A DNA stretch of 64,000 bases from the NCBI RefSeq assembly GCF_019175385.1, contig NC_083342.1:114576376-114640375 (forward strand), written 5' to 3'. This document shows, one piece after another, positions 1 through 11,269 of this stretch (its first letter is position 1; every line of letters starts with the position of its first letter). The position numbers and the translations under genes were made by a program. This DNA is from Lycium barbarum. Its lineage: Eukaryota; Streptophyta; Magnoliopsida; Solanales; Solanaceae. A model generated the notes under the pieces. That model saw nothing but the letters and a program-made list of their open reading frames with translations. It did not search any database and had not been told where the DNA came from.

Positions 1-116
1 GTTGGAGACATTCCTTTCCTCTATAGCTAATTGTTTAACTAAATTAGCATGAATTTTAACCCGTTCTCCACATTCACTTTCAAGCACATGTGACCTAAGG
101 CAGGTTTCTGTTGCAG

Positions 117-3100
117 AGGAAAACATTGCAGTCTTTATTTGATGAAAAGGTGAAGAGGTTGGCTGAGAAGCTTTTAACTCTCGATGGACATCCAGAAAGG
201 TGTGTGCCATATCAATCTTTTATAACTAGTGATGAGTGTAGAATTTACCCTTGCCTGTCCTTATCAAAAATCAAAAATCAAAATAAAAAAATGAATTTAC
301 TATTGCCTGCGCAATACAATACTGCCAAATACGAAGTTACATACTGTAATCACCACTTTACAGTGGAGAATTACTGTGCTTAGATTCGGCTCAAAGGACC
401 TTACATAATGTGTTGACCGCTTCTTACCTATGCATACAAGAAAACTTGGTAGCCGCAGTTTTATTGTTGTCATTATTTAAACCCTTGGCTTTTTGCTTGT
501 AATTTGAATCATAATCTTCTCATTTGTCAACGTTACGTCAGTTGGAAATGACATTATACGCAGTCCATGCCTGCATGATTCTCTCTATGCTGAACACATA
601 CTCACTGTCGGAGTGATGATCAACAATTCATGCTAGATAGAAAGCTATATGCTGCTCACCAGTGTGCAGTGGAGAATACACATGATATTAGTATACTTGG
701 ATTTAGTGCAAACGATGTTACATACGAATGGTACTTTCTCCTTTTGAAATTGAATGGCTTCGTCAGCCAATGTGCTGGTCTTGTGGTTTTATGATGTGTT
801 GGAGTTTATAAGTGCCTCAGTTATTTTGAACTCTTACCCTAATTTTAGATTTTTAAACTTATGATTGACAAGTTCATAACTTGTTGCTTTTTGGCAGAGA
901 TGTGAAATTTGAAGACTTTCTCTGGTACGCACCTGTCTAAAAACTAGAGTCTTTCTCGTCCTAAACAATGGCTTTCATCTTCAAAGTTCACTATTAGATT
1001 AATTTTATGTAAGCTGCTGACACGTTTTAATATTTTGGACATCACAGGGCAAACTCCATATTTTGGAGTCGAGCACTAAATATCCCTTTTCCACGCGGTT
1101 ATATATTTCCTGTGGATTCAGAAGGACAAGATAGCGGCAGTTCTAGCAAAGTCGTAAATTCTGGGACACTTGCTAATGGCTGCGGCAGTTTATCTAATGG
1201 AGAGTCTGCAAAAGGTGAGGTCAATGCTCATTGTCTTTAGAATATGTTTCTTCCAGCAACTTCCCCTCTCCAAAAAAAAAAGGAATTTTATTCTTTCTTG
1301 GTAGTATGAGATCTAGTTCTGTGTATAATTTTGAGCACCTATGATTTCAGTACCCGAGTATGATGTGCTCCAAGATAAAGTTGCTTCCGCTGCTTCCATC
1401 TCACAAGGAGAGATCGTTTGGGTGGAAGGTCTGGTACCAGGCATTGATTTTTGCAACCATGGTAAATCTAGCAGTCCCTTGGTACCACCTATTCTTGGAT
1501 TAGTTCTCTGAAAATTCTGCTCTGCAATTATTTATTTGAACTATTTAATAATTTCTAACTGATCAATGTGATTATATGCATGTGTAATGGAACCGGTCAC
1601 CGAAATACAAATATGCAGAAAGAGCTAAAAGATGTCTCCTGACTTGTTTCTTCCCTGATATCTGTAACATCTAAGGGCTGTTTGTTTCACCTGTTTCCTT
1701 TCTCCGTTGGCTTCAACTTTTTCAAATGTGTAGATACATCATGCATATATAATGCTATCTTGTCTCTCCAGGACCATAAAAGAAACTTATTCTAGGCATT
1801 TCTCTTCAATTAGGAGAAAGTACCACAAGATTGACTTCAATTGCAAGACTTGTGCAGCTGTTGTTTACTGTGTCGATTCTATTCAACTAGCCTTCCTTCT
1901 TCTGCAAACTCCTTTCCAAGAAATTATGATTTTGGCTTTATTTTGAAATGGATAGTGTGGATTCATATGCCGGCCCCAATTAACTTGGGATTGAGGCGTA
2001 GTAGTTGTTTGATCACAAAGAACTCTTGATGTTGATCTGTTTCGCTTTCTGTTAAAATTGCTCCATAGATTTCAAAGCTGCAGCAACATGGGAAGTTGAT
2101 GGAACAGGATCAACAACTGGAGTTCCTTTCTCCATGTACCTTCTTTCTGGTAGAATCCTTAACCAATAATTCATAATTTTCTTACATTCTCAAAACAATA
2201 ATTCATAATTTTCTTAGTATATGTTTTATTTACTATGCACTCTTTGCTAGTTGGCCAACTAACTCGTGTGTTTCCTGATTAAAAAGCTGGAGAAAATCCT
2301 TCCCAGATTGAGAAAGAGATATCAATTAGCTATGGTAACAAGGGAAATGAGGTACATTGATTCACCTGTTATGTGAGATTTCATACACCAAATTTAGCAA
2401 ATGAAACATTGCTTTGCTTAATTGTGCTGATGATGCCTTTTGCCATTGATGAGTTATCTGGTAGCTTTAGTATGTTTACCACTGTTCATCATTGTTTATT
2501 ATTAAAGTGGATCTGCTGAGACAGAAAGTTACATTCCTAAATGGTGGCTGGGCTGTTACATTAGTGAGCCAATCCTGATGTCTAACTGGCTTTGGTGTAC
2601 AACAACAACAACAACATACCACAAAGTGGGGTCTAGGGAGGGTAGAGTGTACGCAGACCTTACCCCTACCTTGGGAGGTAGAGAGGCTATTTCCGGTAGA
2701 CCCTCAGCACAAGGAGGCTTAGGTGTAATAAGTAGAAAATAATGCAGTTTTTAGTCTTATTGCCCTTTTATGGATCATAAAGCAGTAGAAAAGCATTTTT
2801 GGATCTTTGTTTTGGCTAGGCTGTTTGTCGATGTTTGACAGACTTCAGTCTAACTTCTTTACTTGAAGAAGGAAAAGAATGAATCTTCCTGGCAGAGAAA
2901 GGTGGAGGGCTGGGGGGGGGGGGGGGGGGGGGGTCGGACCAGAATAAAGGATCTGTGATCTCTTTCTCTTTTTTTTTTTTTTTTTTTTAATTTTACATGC
3001 AAGGTTCTCAAAGTATGAGACAGAATGGGTTTTTTTTATGGAGTGTACTGTTGCTAATTTAGTTGTTATCAGTTGGTATCCTGCTTGATTGCAATTTACT

Positions 3101-6100
3101 GCATTAAATCTAACTTTGTGAAGCATACGCTTTATGATTTTGCATTAGGCTTTTGAAACCATCTACCAAAGTCAATTTATCCTTTTCATAATTCTGAGAA
3201 TAGGTTTATCTTTCTTTTTCTTCCTGTTCTTATTCTTTTTGTGTTTCATGTTAACATAGGTGGTTATCTTGTGACAGGAACTGCTGTACCTGTATGGATT
3301 CGTCATGAATGATAATCCTGATGACTATCTCATGGTAGCCTATCTGAACGAATATTAAGTATTATGAATCATTACTGGTTGCAACACATGCTTGATCTAG
3401 TCTTCATTCATGTTATAACATGGCCAATGTTAAGAAGTAGAGGTCTGCGTCGACTAAATTGCAGTATTCAAGGTCTTAATTAAAATCTGGGCTTCACCTA
3501 GTATAGTGGATGTCTGCTGGCATTCTTTAAAAACATATCAAGCTAGGGCCTTTGTTCGTTATGCTGTTCAGTCCATGTTTAATGTCAAGCCTCATAGCTA
3601 TAATTGAATGTGCTTCATCAAGACACTTTGAGCGTTAAGAGGTCTTCTTTGAGTGGAACCTCATGGAGCACTGAGCATTAAGAGGTCCATATGGATCAGA
3701 ATCAAGTGCTGACGGTCCTCATCAAGTTCTTTTGGTTTGGATGTTTACCTTCTTTAACTGGTCAAATAACAGATAGTATTAAGTTGGATTAAACATATGC
3801 AAGTGGAAAACAAATTTCAGGTTAATTATCCCATGGAAGCTATTCAAAACGTAGATTTTGCTGAGTCCAAAGCTCAACTTCTTGAAGCACAGGTCAGCAG
3901 ACTTTGTCTTACAAATGATCTCGTGGAACTCTCAAACAAGTGGCAGGCTTGGTGTATCTCTATGTGCAGTGATAAGCTCATTTCTGTCTGCAGAAAGCTG
4001 AATTGAGATGTCTCTTACCACGAAGTTTGCTAAATCGTGGATTTTTCCCTCCATCTGACGCATCTGCGGACGACAAAGATAAATGCATCAGTAGTCAAGT
4101 TTGCAATTATAGTTGGAGTGGTCAACGAAAGATACCCTCTTACTTGCATAAGCTAGTTTTTCCTGCAGATTTTTTGAATGCATTAAGAACAGTAGCAATG
4201 AAAGAAGATGAACTTTATCGTGTTTCTTCCCTACTTGAGGAGGTAAGATCCATCTTCAGCAACATCTCCTGGTTCTTTTCATTTTTTTTTTGCTGACAGT
4301 TCCTGCAACTCAAGTTTCGGTTCTGTCAATACTTGATCACACAAAATTTCATGATCACTTCTGTTAATTAGATTGTTTCCTTTGACTTCTGCGACTATGT
4401 AGATTCATTTGCTCCATTGTTGAGAACTAGACGTCTACACCTTTTAAATGCTTCTAAAATCATGTGTAATGGATATGAACTGGATGAATTAGCGAGCTCT
4501 CTGCTGAAATGCTCTTTCTGAATTTAATTATAACTGCTCAAGGAGCAATTGAGAGACATGTTAAAGGCTGTGTATAAAATTTGCTATAAAATGAACTAAA
4601 AGGTTGCATGGAATTTAAATTTCTGCTCTCCCTTTTCGAGCCATCTGAGAAACCAAGGCGCGAACAGGTGCTTCATTATTACTCCCTCAGTCTTATTGTA
4701 TGTGAAGGTGTTTGATAGAGCACAAGTTAAGAAAGGAAGAGGGACTTCTGGAACTTTTGGTCTTAAACATGCCATGGCATTTCTGTGGCTATAAAACCAT
4801 CAGTGTCTAAATATATGAAGGTGTTATTCTTTTTGGAACGAACTAAAATGAAAGAGTGTGACATAAAATGGTAGTGGGAGTAGTATGTTTTGCTTTTCTC
4901 CATTGGTTTACTTTTTGTCTTGTCAACCTTTCTAAGCTTTTAAGCAAGAGAAAACCATTTTACTGGTACAGATCACTAATTTTTTTTATATCTCTCAAAG
5001 CTTGTTGGTTCTGGAGGAGAAAGGCAGCCAACTGACACAGAAGTTCAAGCAGCAATATGGGAGGCTTGTGGAGATTCTGGAGCTTTGCAACTTCTTGTTG
5101 ATCTGCTTAACATGAAGTAATCTTCTTCCTACTACTATCATGCTGCCAGTTGTAATGTAGCACCAAAGTTATTATGGAGTAGAGGTGCATTTTAAGGTCT
5201 TGAATTTGCTTATTTAGCCCCTCCCCACCTCTCAAACCCCAAAGAGATCACAGATCAACAGAAATCAAAGAGTCAGCCAAATTCTGATTATGGTATCCTC
5301 CTTACCATCCTTCTTCCTGAAAATTTTCATGAAATGTCAGGAAGAGCATCTAAATAACTCCCTGTAGCCAAAAAGTTGAAATAGCTCATCTATTTACACT
5401 TGCTACATTTCTTGCTGGTTCATATTTTTTATTTTCCCATAATGCAATGGGAAAATAGGTTTGTTGAGGTTGGTTGGTTACAAATGCAGATTCAGACGTA
5501 GAAACTAAGAGTCATCTATAACAACAATTGCTGTGATCATTAGAACAGAACGTGCACTTTGATCATTCCGATTTACATAGAGAAATCTGGGTAGAAAAAC
5601 CAGGATCTTCAGGAAAAAGCTGTTGCTGTGTTTTAGGCTCTGCTCCGTCTTGATCCAATTTTGTGAATTAGTCTAATTTGTTGGGAAAACGGGACTAAGG
5701 GAAAGGCTTTTTATAGATTCTTTTTGCTACTCGTATCTCTTAACAGTTGACAATAAAGTTTTTTTTCACCTGCTTACTCTCTAAACTTTGTTTGGTCAAA
5801 GGATGTTGGATCTGGAAGAGGGTTCAGGGACAGAGGAGAATGACGCTGAATTACTTGAGAAAGCCTGCACCGCAGAAATTCCAGAAGAACGTATAGAGTA
5901 TGATCGAAAGCTACTCTCGAACTTGTACCTTGAGTGGAGTTTTTATAACTTGACTTATCAACATGAGAATCGCATGCGGGTTTAACTTTGTTAAAACTAA
6001 CTTTATAGGGTGGTTCACTGCAGGTCGGGGACGAATGGCACTGTCCAGAATCATTTGCGGAGCAGAAATAGGCGATCCAGCATAATATATCGCCGGGGGC

Positions 6101-6174
6101 AGAAACAACTAACTCGTCTCTTCCTGAAGGAAGCAGAGCAAGCATTGCAATTAGCATTAACTGAGGAACTCTAG
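117..6174 (+). CDS. SET-domain protein methyltransferase, 3' part (5' end outside window)
   Basis: Twelve exons are placed by frame and GT-AG sites: 117-199, 898-924, 1048-1214, 1351-1461, 2069-2149, 2287-2351, 3278-3334, 3821-3892, 3994-4242, 5001-5116, 5802-5924 and 6081-6174. They give 414 in-frame codons plus TAG. The SET core shows as PGIDFCNH (end of exon 4), the NH motif that binds S-adenosylmethionine, and ELLYLYGF (exon 7), the motif with the catalytic tyrosine. Exons 8-12 match the helical C-terminal domain of the Rubisco LSMT/SETD3 subgroup. That subgroup methylates lysine or histidine in non-histone proteins more often than histones. The closest relative I recall is Arabidopsis At2g18850, by memory only. 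Exon 1 starts in phase 0 after a cag acceptor, so upstream exons must lie left of the window. Introns carry a SINE 3' piece (2600-2715), a G22 run and a Stowaway MITE (4682-4880). The substrate cannot be inferred. Confidence 0.88.
2600..2715 (-). mobile_element. TS/RTE-type SINE 3' fragment, in SET-gene intron
   Basis: Read on the minus strand, this 116-bp piece is the conserved 3' region shared by tobacco TS SINEs and their RTE LINE partners, ending in a (TTG)n tail, seen here as (CAA)n at 2600. It is flanked by an imperfect 12-bp target duplication, ggctttggtgta at 2588-2599 and ggcttaggtgta at 2716-2727. It is 5'-truncated. The same 3' domain, in plus orientation, ends the LINE at 53.1-53.2 kb. 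Confidence 0.75.
2912..2933. repeat. G22 homopolymer tract in intron
   Basis: An uninterrupted run of 22 G lies in the intron between SET-gene exons 6 and 7, about 35 bases before a long T-run. It is one of four G/C homopolymer tracts in the window. Confidence 0.9.
4682..4880. mobile_element. Stowaway-like MITE in SET-gene intron 9
   Basis: The element starts ctccctcagtcttattgta and ends as the inverted ggtagtgggag, with TA on both sides (4680-4681 and 4881-4882). TA target duplication and CTCCCTC-type ends are hallmarks of Tc1/mariner-related Stowaway MITEs. It is 199 bp, non-coding and AT-rich. Confidence 0.75.
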
Positions 6175-6984
6175 ATAAATCTAACCCAAGATTAGTCGAG
6201 GTGTATTAGCTGGCCCTGATACTATTATCAAAAAGAATAAAGAATACCGAGTTATGGAAATTTTGCAAAAAGCTGCATTTACCAATTTATGTGCACCATT
6301 CAGTCTATACTCTAAAGAGAATGAAGTGGAAGTAATGTGAAAGCAAAATTTTCCCTACTGCATTACTTATATCACTTAGGTGAAAATCATTCAAGATCCT
6401 CCAAATTAATTAAACTTGTATACTCTTGGCAAAATTATCTTATGGGTTATTGATGAACTGTTGAAAGTCCCGTCAAGTTTCAAAAGGGCTTAATAGTTGA
6501 TTATCACTTTAACACCAAAACAACTTGCATTACGATCGAGTAGTTCTTAAACAAAACAAAATGAATCTGAATGTCAAAAGAGTTGAATCATTTTCCTGCT
6601 ACCAACAATTTCTTCAAAACAAGTATTGGGCAGGCTCTTGGGTAGAAATGAATTACTTCTATTTAGATTATGTAGACTTTGCAACTTTGAATTTTGTTGT
6701 CACTCCATGTGGTACTATTCAAGCACTTTGATTATGACGAATTTCTCATACGAAATTTAACTATGTTTATTTTAAAGATGTTTTTTTTTTTCCTTTTTCC
6801 GTTGGTTGGTATTGTTGTATGATATTTGTTGTATGATTTGTCAAGAAATAAGAAAAATTATTAAACTAAGTATTGGGAAATCTTTTGTAGTAAAATTGAA
6901 AAGATGGAACCGCTTTGATATTTATACACCACCAATTAGAGGGATTTATTGTAGAAGAAAAACACAAAAAAATAATCAAAACAA
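6175..6984. other. Intergenic region, SET gene to tRNA-Asp
   Basis: This is the 3' flank of the SET gene, with its expected polyadenylation region, followed by AT-rich spacer. I see no gene, no clear repeat termini and no conserved RNA here. Open frames across 6525-6731 and 6806-7330 have no recognisable product, and the second runs through the tRNA gene. Confidence 0.6.
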
Positions 6985-7056
6985 CGCCGTTGCCGGGGAT
7001 CGAACCCGGGTCACCCGCGTGACAGGCGGGAATACTTACCACTATACTACAACGAC
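6985..7056 (-). tRNA. tRNA-Asp (GUC anticodon)
   Basis: This is a 72-nt cloverleaf on the minus strand. The acceptor stem GTCGTTG pairs with CAACGGC (one T-G wobble) and is followed by discriminator G. The A box is TAGTATAGTGG, the anticodon arm CCCGCCTGTCACGCGGG carries GTC, and the B box is GGTTCGATCCC. No intron is present. CAAG precedes the gene, like the CAA motif common upstream of plant tRNA genes, and T4 and T7 runs downstream would stop Pol III. The coding sequence is identical to the copy at 12886-12957. Confidence 0.97.
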
Positions 7057-7482
7057 CTTGATGCTTCCGTCCTCAAACATGTTTTATTTGTTAGTTCCTC
7101 CGAACTCATTGAAAGCTTGTGTCAAAAGTTCCTCGAATCAGTTTGTCATTTCCATAAAGGATATAATTTGTCAATTCGAAGTTGCACATTATCCCTTTCC
7201 TGTAATGGATCCGTGGAGTTTACAAACTTACAATGAATCGCATTATAGAGTAATGCGTGATAGTTCAAGTTATTACTTCCTATACTGTTGGAGACGCGAG
7301 AAAACAGCACAAGTTTGCATTACAATTTGAAATAATAATAAACAAACTTGCTTATCCGTTAAAGTGCTTCTATAATTATTCGATGTAGAACTCATCAACT
7401 TTCCACTCGTGGGATTATACTAAGTATGTTGTTGTTTGTGGAACTCATCAACTTTAAATCCTATATCCATTTCAAGTGGGTA
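7057..7482. other. Spacer between tRNA-Asp and CCC1/VIT gene 1
   Basis: AT-rich 3' flank of the first CCC1/VIT gene. No further gene or repeat with recognisable ends is seen. Confidence 0.55.
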
Positions 7483-9435
7483 TCAGTCTTCTAGCCTAGC
7501 AACATTCCTAAGTGTCCAACCAATACCATAGGCAACAGCCCCAGCAATGGCTCCATTGAAAAGGGTGAGGGCCGCGGGGAGAAGACAACTCTGACCTGCA
7601 ATCTTGGCCTTGGCAATACCTAGTAGTGCAAGCACAACAGCAGAAAACACAGATGCACCTACGAATTTGTGTGTGTTATTGTGCGTGAATGGGATGAGCA
7701 CAATGAATGCCAGAAGAGGGGCACAGCCACATAAAACGAAGGCAGCACACGTTACTAGCCCATTCCGCCATGGTTTCTCAACCTCCTCTTGTGGCAATGA
7801 TCCTTTATCAGTTGCCATCTTCTTGTCCACCATTATGTCCCTATACTTAGCAAATATGTTCACCACCTTGCACCCAAGCAAATAGAGATTGTTAATTGAT
7901 TGAGACAACAACTACACTCAGACCTCTCGATAACGGGTGTTATTCATCCGTATAATTTTTTGCTGCTATAGTGAAATGGTGTTATTGAGAATATAGAAAA
8001 TAACATAGCATGAAAAATCTATTCCAAAAGAAGAGTCGGCCGTTATAGTGAAATGTTATTATAGAGGATGAATGTTAACAGAGAGGTCCGAGTTTGACTG
8101 TATATCACAACAATGTTGCAATTCCTATTAATTAGTAGATGGAACTAGAACGCGCACTAAATAAAGATCATAGATGTAAATAGTTACAGAAGCATACAGT
8201 ATTAGCATCAGTAACATCCATTCCAAGTGCTTGATACTGTTGAAGTAATCCCTGCTTCTGGGGACAGTGTTGGTTGATGACATCCCACTCAGTGGCTGAT
8301 CTCTTCTTGGGAGATACATCCCTTTGAGTTCTGCTGGACACAAAATCCCCAAAGCCCTTCGATATTCCATCAGCCAATAGATTAGCAAAACCCAACACTA
8401 AAACATCAACTGCAACAACAAGAAACATGTACACTATGAGCTGCAATCATTCATACACACATTTGCACAAGCCCTGGCTATTTCATCCAAGTTAATGGGA
8501 GAAAGCTAGGACCTTGGAATCAAATGTAACTCTTTTCCAATTTGTGTGTCTTAGTTTTGAGCATTCATTATCAGCTGAAAGAACTCCTTGGATTTCTTAA
8601 GATTATGAACAAATATAATAGTATCCTCCCTCCTAGTTGTCCCCACCAAACACAAAACAAAAAAGAAATAAGAAAAACCACAACATCTTTCAATAATGTA
8701 ACTAATCATATCATCTCATATATACTGACTACAATCTCTCACTGTGCTTGCACTTATACACATCCTTTAACTACCATCAAGACATAATTGAATAACAAAA
8801 GTATCCCCCTCTCAAACGTTTAAACTTTTTTTTTTTTTTTTTATAATGATGGTGCCTTTGCTAGCTTGTATATTCTACCAGATACTTATTACCTCATACT
8901 AGGCATCAAACAAGCCTAGCCATCAAGGATGATGTATGCCATGTATAGTTCTAATAGGGGCAGCCCGATGCACAAAGCATGTTGCACCCAATGGGATGCG
9001 ATGTAGACATTACAATCTACCCTAATGCAAACATTAGTAGCTGCTTCGACAGCTCGAACCGTGACCTATAGGTCACACGAAGAAAACTTTATTGTTGCTC
9101 CAAGGCTCCCTTCCGCCGCACATAGTTCTAATGTTTAGGCTAAATTATGGAACGATCTTACTTGAGTTCCACACACAACAGACCCCTTAAATCCAGGAAG
9201 CCATAAATGGATTTAACCTATCCACTTAACAAGCAGCATGGTGAATTGGGAAGAGAAGTAACGTACCAGAAGAATGATGGGTGGCAGAGATGGAAGAAAC
9301 GAGGGAGAAAGAAGTGACGATGGCATCTGGCCCTGCACACATTATGCTCTTCACTACCTCTCCTCCTTTCCATGGTTCTTTCGGTCTTTCTTCCAGCAGT
9401 GGTGTAAATCCACCATTCATGTTCCTTTCCGCCAT
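7483..9435 (-). CDS. CCC1/VIT-family membrane protein, copy 1 (MEB-like), diverged
   Basis: Three exons on the minus strand, 9267-9435, 8198-8409 and 7483-7866, join in phase to give 254 residues. The protein belongs to the CCC1/VIT1 (DUF125) family of membrane iron/manganese transporters. It is closest to plant 'membrane protein of ER body'-like proteins and carries VKS..AG.DAIVTSFSL in the first helix and FANLLADGIS.GFGDFVSS in the second. A cytoplasmic charged region lies between helix 2 and two C-terminal hydrophobic hairpins. Intron phases and the lengths of exons 2 and 3 (212 and 384 bp) equal those of copy 2. Several positions conserved in copy 2 have changed: GLD to GPD, ISMGFGD to ISKGFGD and SSTEKDV to SRTQRDV. 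The lysine replaces a helix-2 methionine of the ion path, so transport may be lost or altered. No stop or frameshift is present. Intron 1 holds an Au-type SINE and intron 2 a TA-flanked MITE. Confidence 0.85.
7915..8100. mobile_element. TA-flanked MITE (CAGTCARACCTCTC type), short copy
   Basis: It begins cactcagacctctcgataac, ends with the inverted gaggtccgagtttgactg, and has TA at 7913-7914 and 8101-8102. The 186-bp element lies in intron 2 of CCC1/VIT copy 1. It shares termini with the 551-bp element at 20586-21136. The TA duplication suggests a Tc1/mariner-related origin. Confidence 0.65.
8956..9121 (-). mobile_element. Au-type SINE in intron 1 of CCC1/VIT copy 1
   Basis: Read on the minus strand it has a tRNA-like head. 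An A-box region ('ttggagcaacaataaag') is followed by a B-box-like ggtcacggttcgagc. The body ends as gtgcatcgggctgcccc, the 3' end typical of Au SINEs. The 11-bp target duplication atagttctaat is perfect at 8945-8955 and 9122-9132. The copy is diverged but full length at 166 bp. Confidence 0.8.
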
Positions 9436-9551
9436 TTTCTCAACTGCTTGAACTCTCTGTTTTCAGGCAAGAGTATGTGTTGTTATTTCTATTGAAGGGG
9501 AAAAAAAACATTACTTCACTAGTAGTAGTCTATTTTATTACTTAAAAGATA

Positions 9552-9797
9552 CTCTGTGTCAATTTACGTGTCATTTTTTGGATTTTAATATTCAAACAAG
9601 CTTTTCTTTGACATAAAATTTTCATATCTCTTTTAAATATTTTGAATTGTATGACTTATAGTATTTTTATCGTATTCAAATATATAAATTATATTTAAAA
9701 AAAAAATTAAAGATTCCATGCTCGAATTCACTGTCCAAAATTAAACTGTTTGACTCTTGAAATTCCAACTGTGTCGCATAAATTGGGACACCGGGAG
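9552..9797. mobile_element. Stowaway-like MITE
   Basis: The left end, ctctgtgtcaatttacgtg, matches the inverted right end cataaattgggacaccggg. TA lies on both sides (9550-9551 and 9798-9799). It is 246 bp, about 120 bp upstream of the start codon of copy 1, and could be part of its promoter. Confidence 0.75.
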
Positions 9798-10336
9798 TAT
9801 CAACTAAGTAATTTTTTATTTTATTTTTGGAATAATAAATACGGCCCCCTCAAATTCATTCCAATTTTTTTTTTTTTTTTACGATCTTAAACTTTGCGGA
9901 TGTGATATTACTCATTCTTATTCAAGGTGAAATTAAAAAATCTACTTCGTTGTCTCAAATAGTATAACTCATTTTCGGAATTAAGTTTAAAATATTTGAG
10001 ATTTAAAAGAGTACAAAAGATCATTCGTTACTTCCTTTTTTGAAATGCACCAATCAAACATTAAGGTGAAATAAAAATTATAGTAGACAAATACTCTAAT
10101 AACCGAAACTGATAAATATCTCCTTATAATGTGTGCAGAAAGCTACCTAGATGAATGAAAGCTAGTCGGTACATAAATCGGTGCCCCCGTAACCCGTTAC
10201 TAGAAAGTTGTTACTTTTGTTGAGGAAGCTTGGAGCAAAAAGATTAAAGGAACTTTTGTCTAAGGGAACAAATGAAGACGAATGAAGAACTTATACAACG
10301 AATGTCGCAATAAGCATGACACTGGAGAACTAAAAA

Positions 10337-10462
10337 ATTCTGATATGAAACGCTTTCCCTTAACTGGCTTTGCTTTGCACAAGAACAATGAATTAAATAA
10401 TTCTGATAAGATACGCTTCCCCCTAACTGGCTTTGCTTTGCACAAAAACAAATGAATTCGAA
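10337..10462. repeat. Two-copy tandem repeat, 63-bp period
   Basis: The unit starting attctgatatgaaacgc at 10337 recurs from 10400 as attctgataagatacgc, with the shared core aactggctttgctttgcac. A 21-base piece of the first unit, including attctgatatgaaacg, reappears near 24795. Confidence 0.75.
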
Positions 10463-11269
10463 AAGGTCAGGACTTAGGAGCACAAAATAAAAAAGAGCCA
10501 AATTTTGTCGGGTCACTTGACTTTTCAACGCTTTTCCTTCTCCAAAATCGAATTGGCTACGTTGGAATCTTTAACTTACTGTTTGATATGATCCCAATTA
10601 GGATCACACAGATTCCAATCGAATCAACTCAGAAATCAGTAAAATGTTTTTGGGACAATTTTCGATATTATATAAACTGGTCAAAATGGAATGCAAAATA
10701 CAGAGAATTGAAATACGAATTCAAACTAGCTAAATATCTTGTGAGCTGCCATCGTCATTGATATCTGTAGAAGGAAGAATGAGGAAGGAATTTAGAGAAA
10801 GAAAGAGAAAGAGAAAGAACACGAGGAATGAATTGGAGAAGAAGAAATGACCTGATCCAAATCTAATTCTTCTCTCTCCTGTCATTATCGTTAAATAATA
10901 ACTCATAACAACCTGGTGACGTGGCATCATCTCGATCGTCCAGCTAATTAAATGAACCTCTTATCACAGCCGTTGATTTTATTGGCAGTTAATTGCACTA
11001 CTCCACTTATTCACATATCAATCCTTGGCAACAACATTTCTATTGATATTTTCTATCTATAATTGAGGATCATGACACTGTTACACAAGTACATTAACCA
11101 GACGACAAAAGTCATTCGCTACATAAAGTTAGTACAGTAAATTTCAGTCATTAAGTGTTCGATTTTGTTGTCACAAAAATGGTTAAAACCTAGGATATCA
11201 TCATCTCTTTATGTGACCCTTAGCTTTGCTTTAACAGCAAAACCAGTTATGCAACATAATATTGAGTGA

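Larger units (their letters stand above)
9436..11269. other. Spacer between the two CCC1/VIT genes
   Basis: This stretch holds the promoter of copy 1, a Stowaway-like MITE (9552-9797) and a diverged tandem repeat (10337-10462). The rest is AT-rich DNA with a GA-rich tract at 10780-10850. I see no gene. Confidence 0.55.

Noticed and set aside
2845..3126. 93-residue minus-strand ORF with poly-Lys and poly-Pro
   Set aside because: Produced by the G22 and T-run homopolymers in a SET-gene intron; not a gene.
5911..6157. Minus-strand ORFs over the SET-gene 3' end
   Set aside because: Antisense to the last two exons and the intron between them.
6806..7330. 174-residue ORF
   Set aside because: It reads antisense through the tRNA-Asp gene and AT-rich flank; no domain, and the tRNA explains its middle section.
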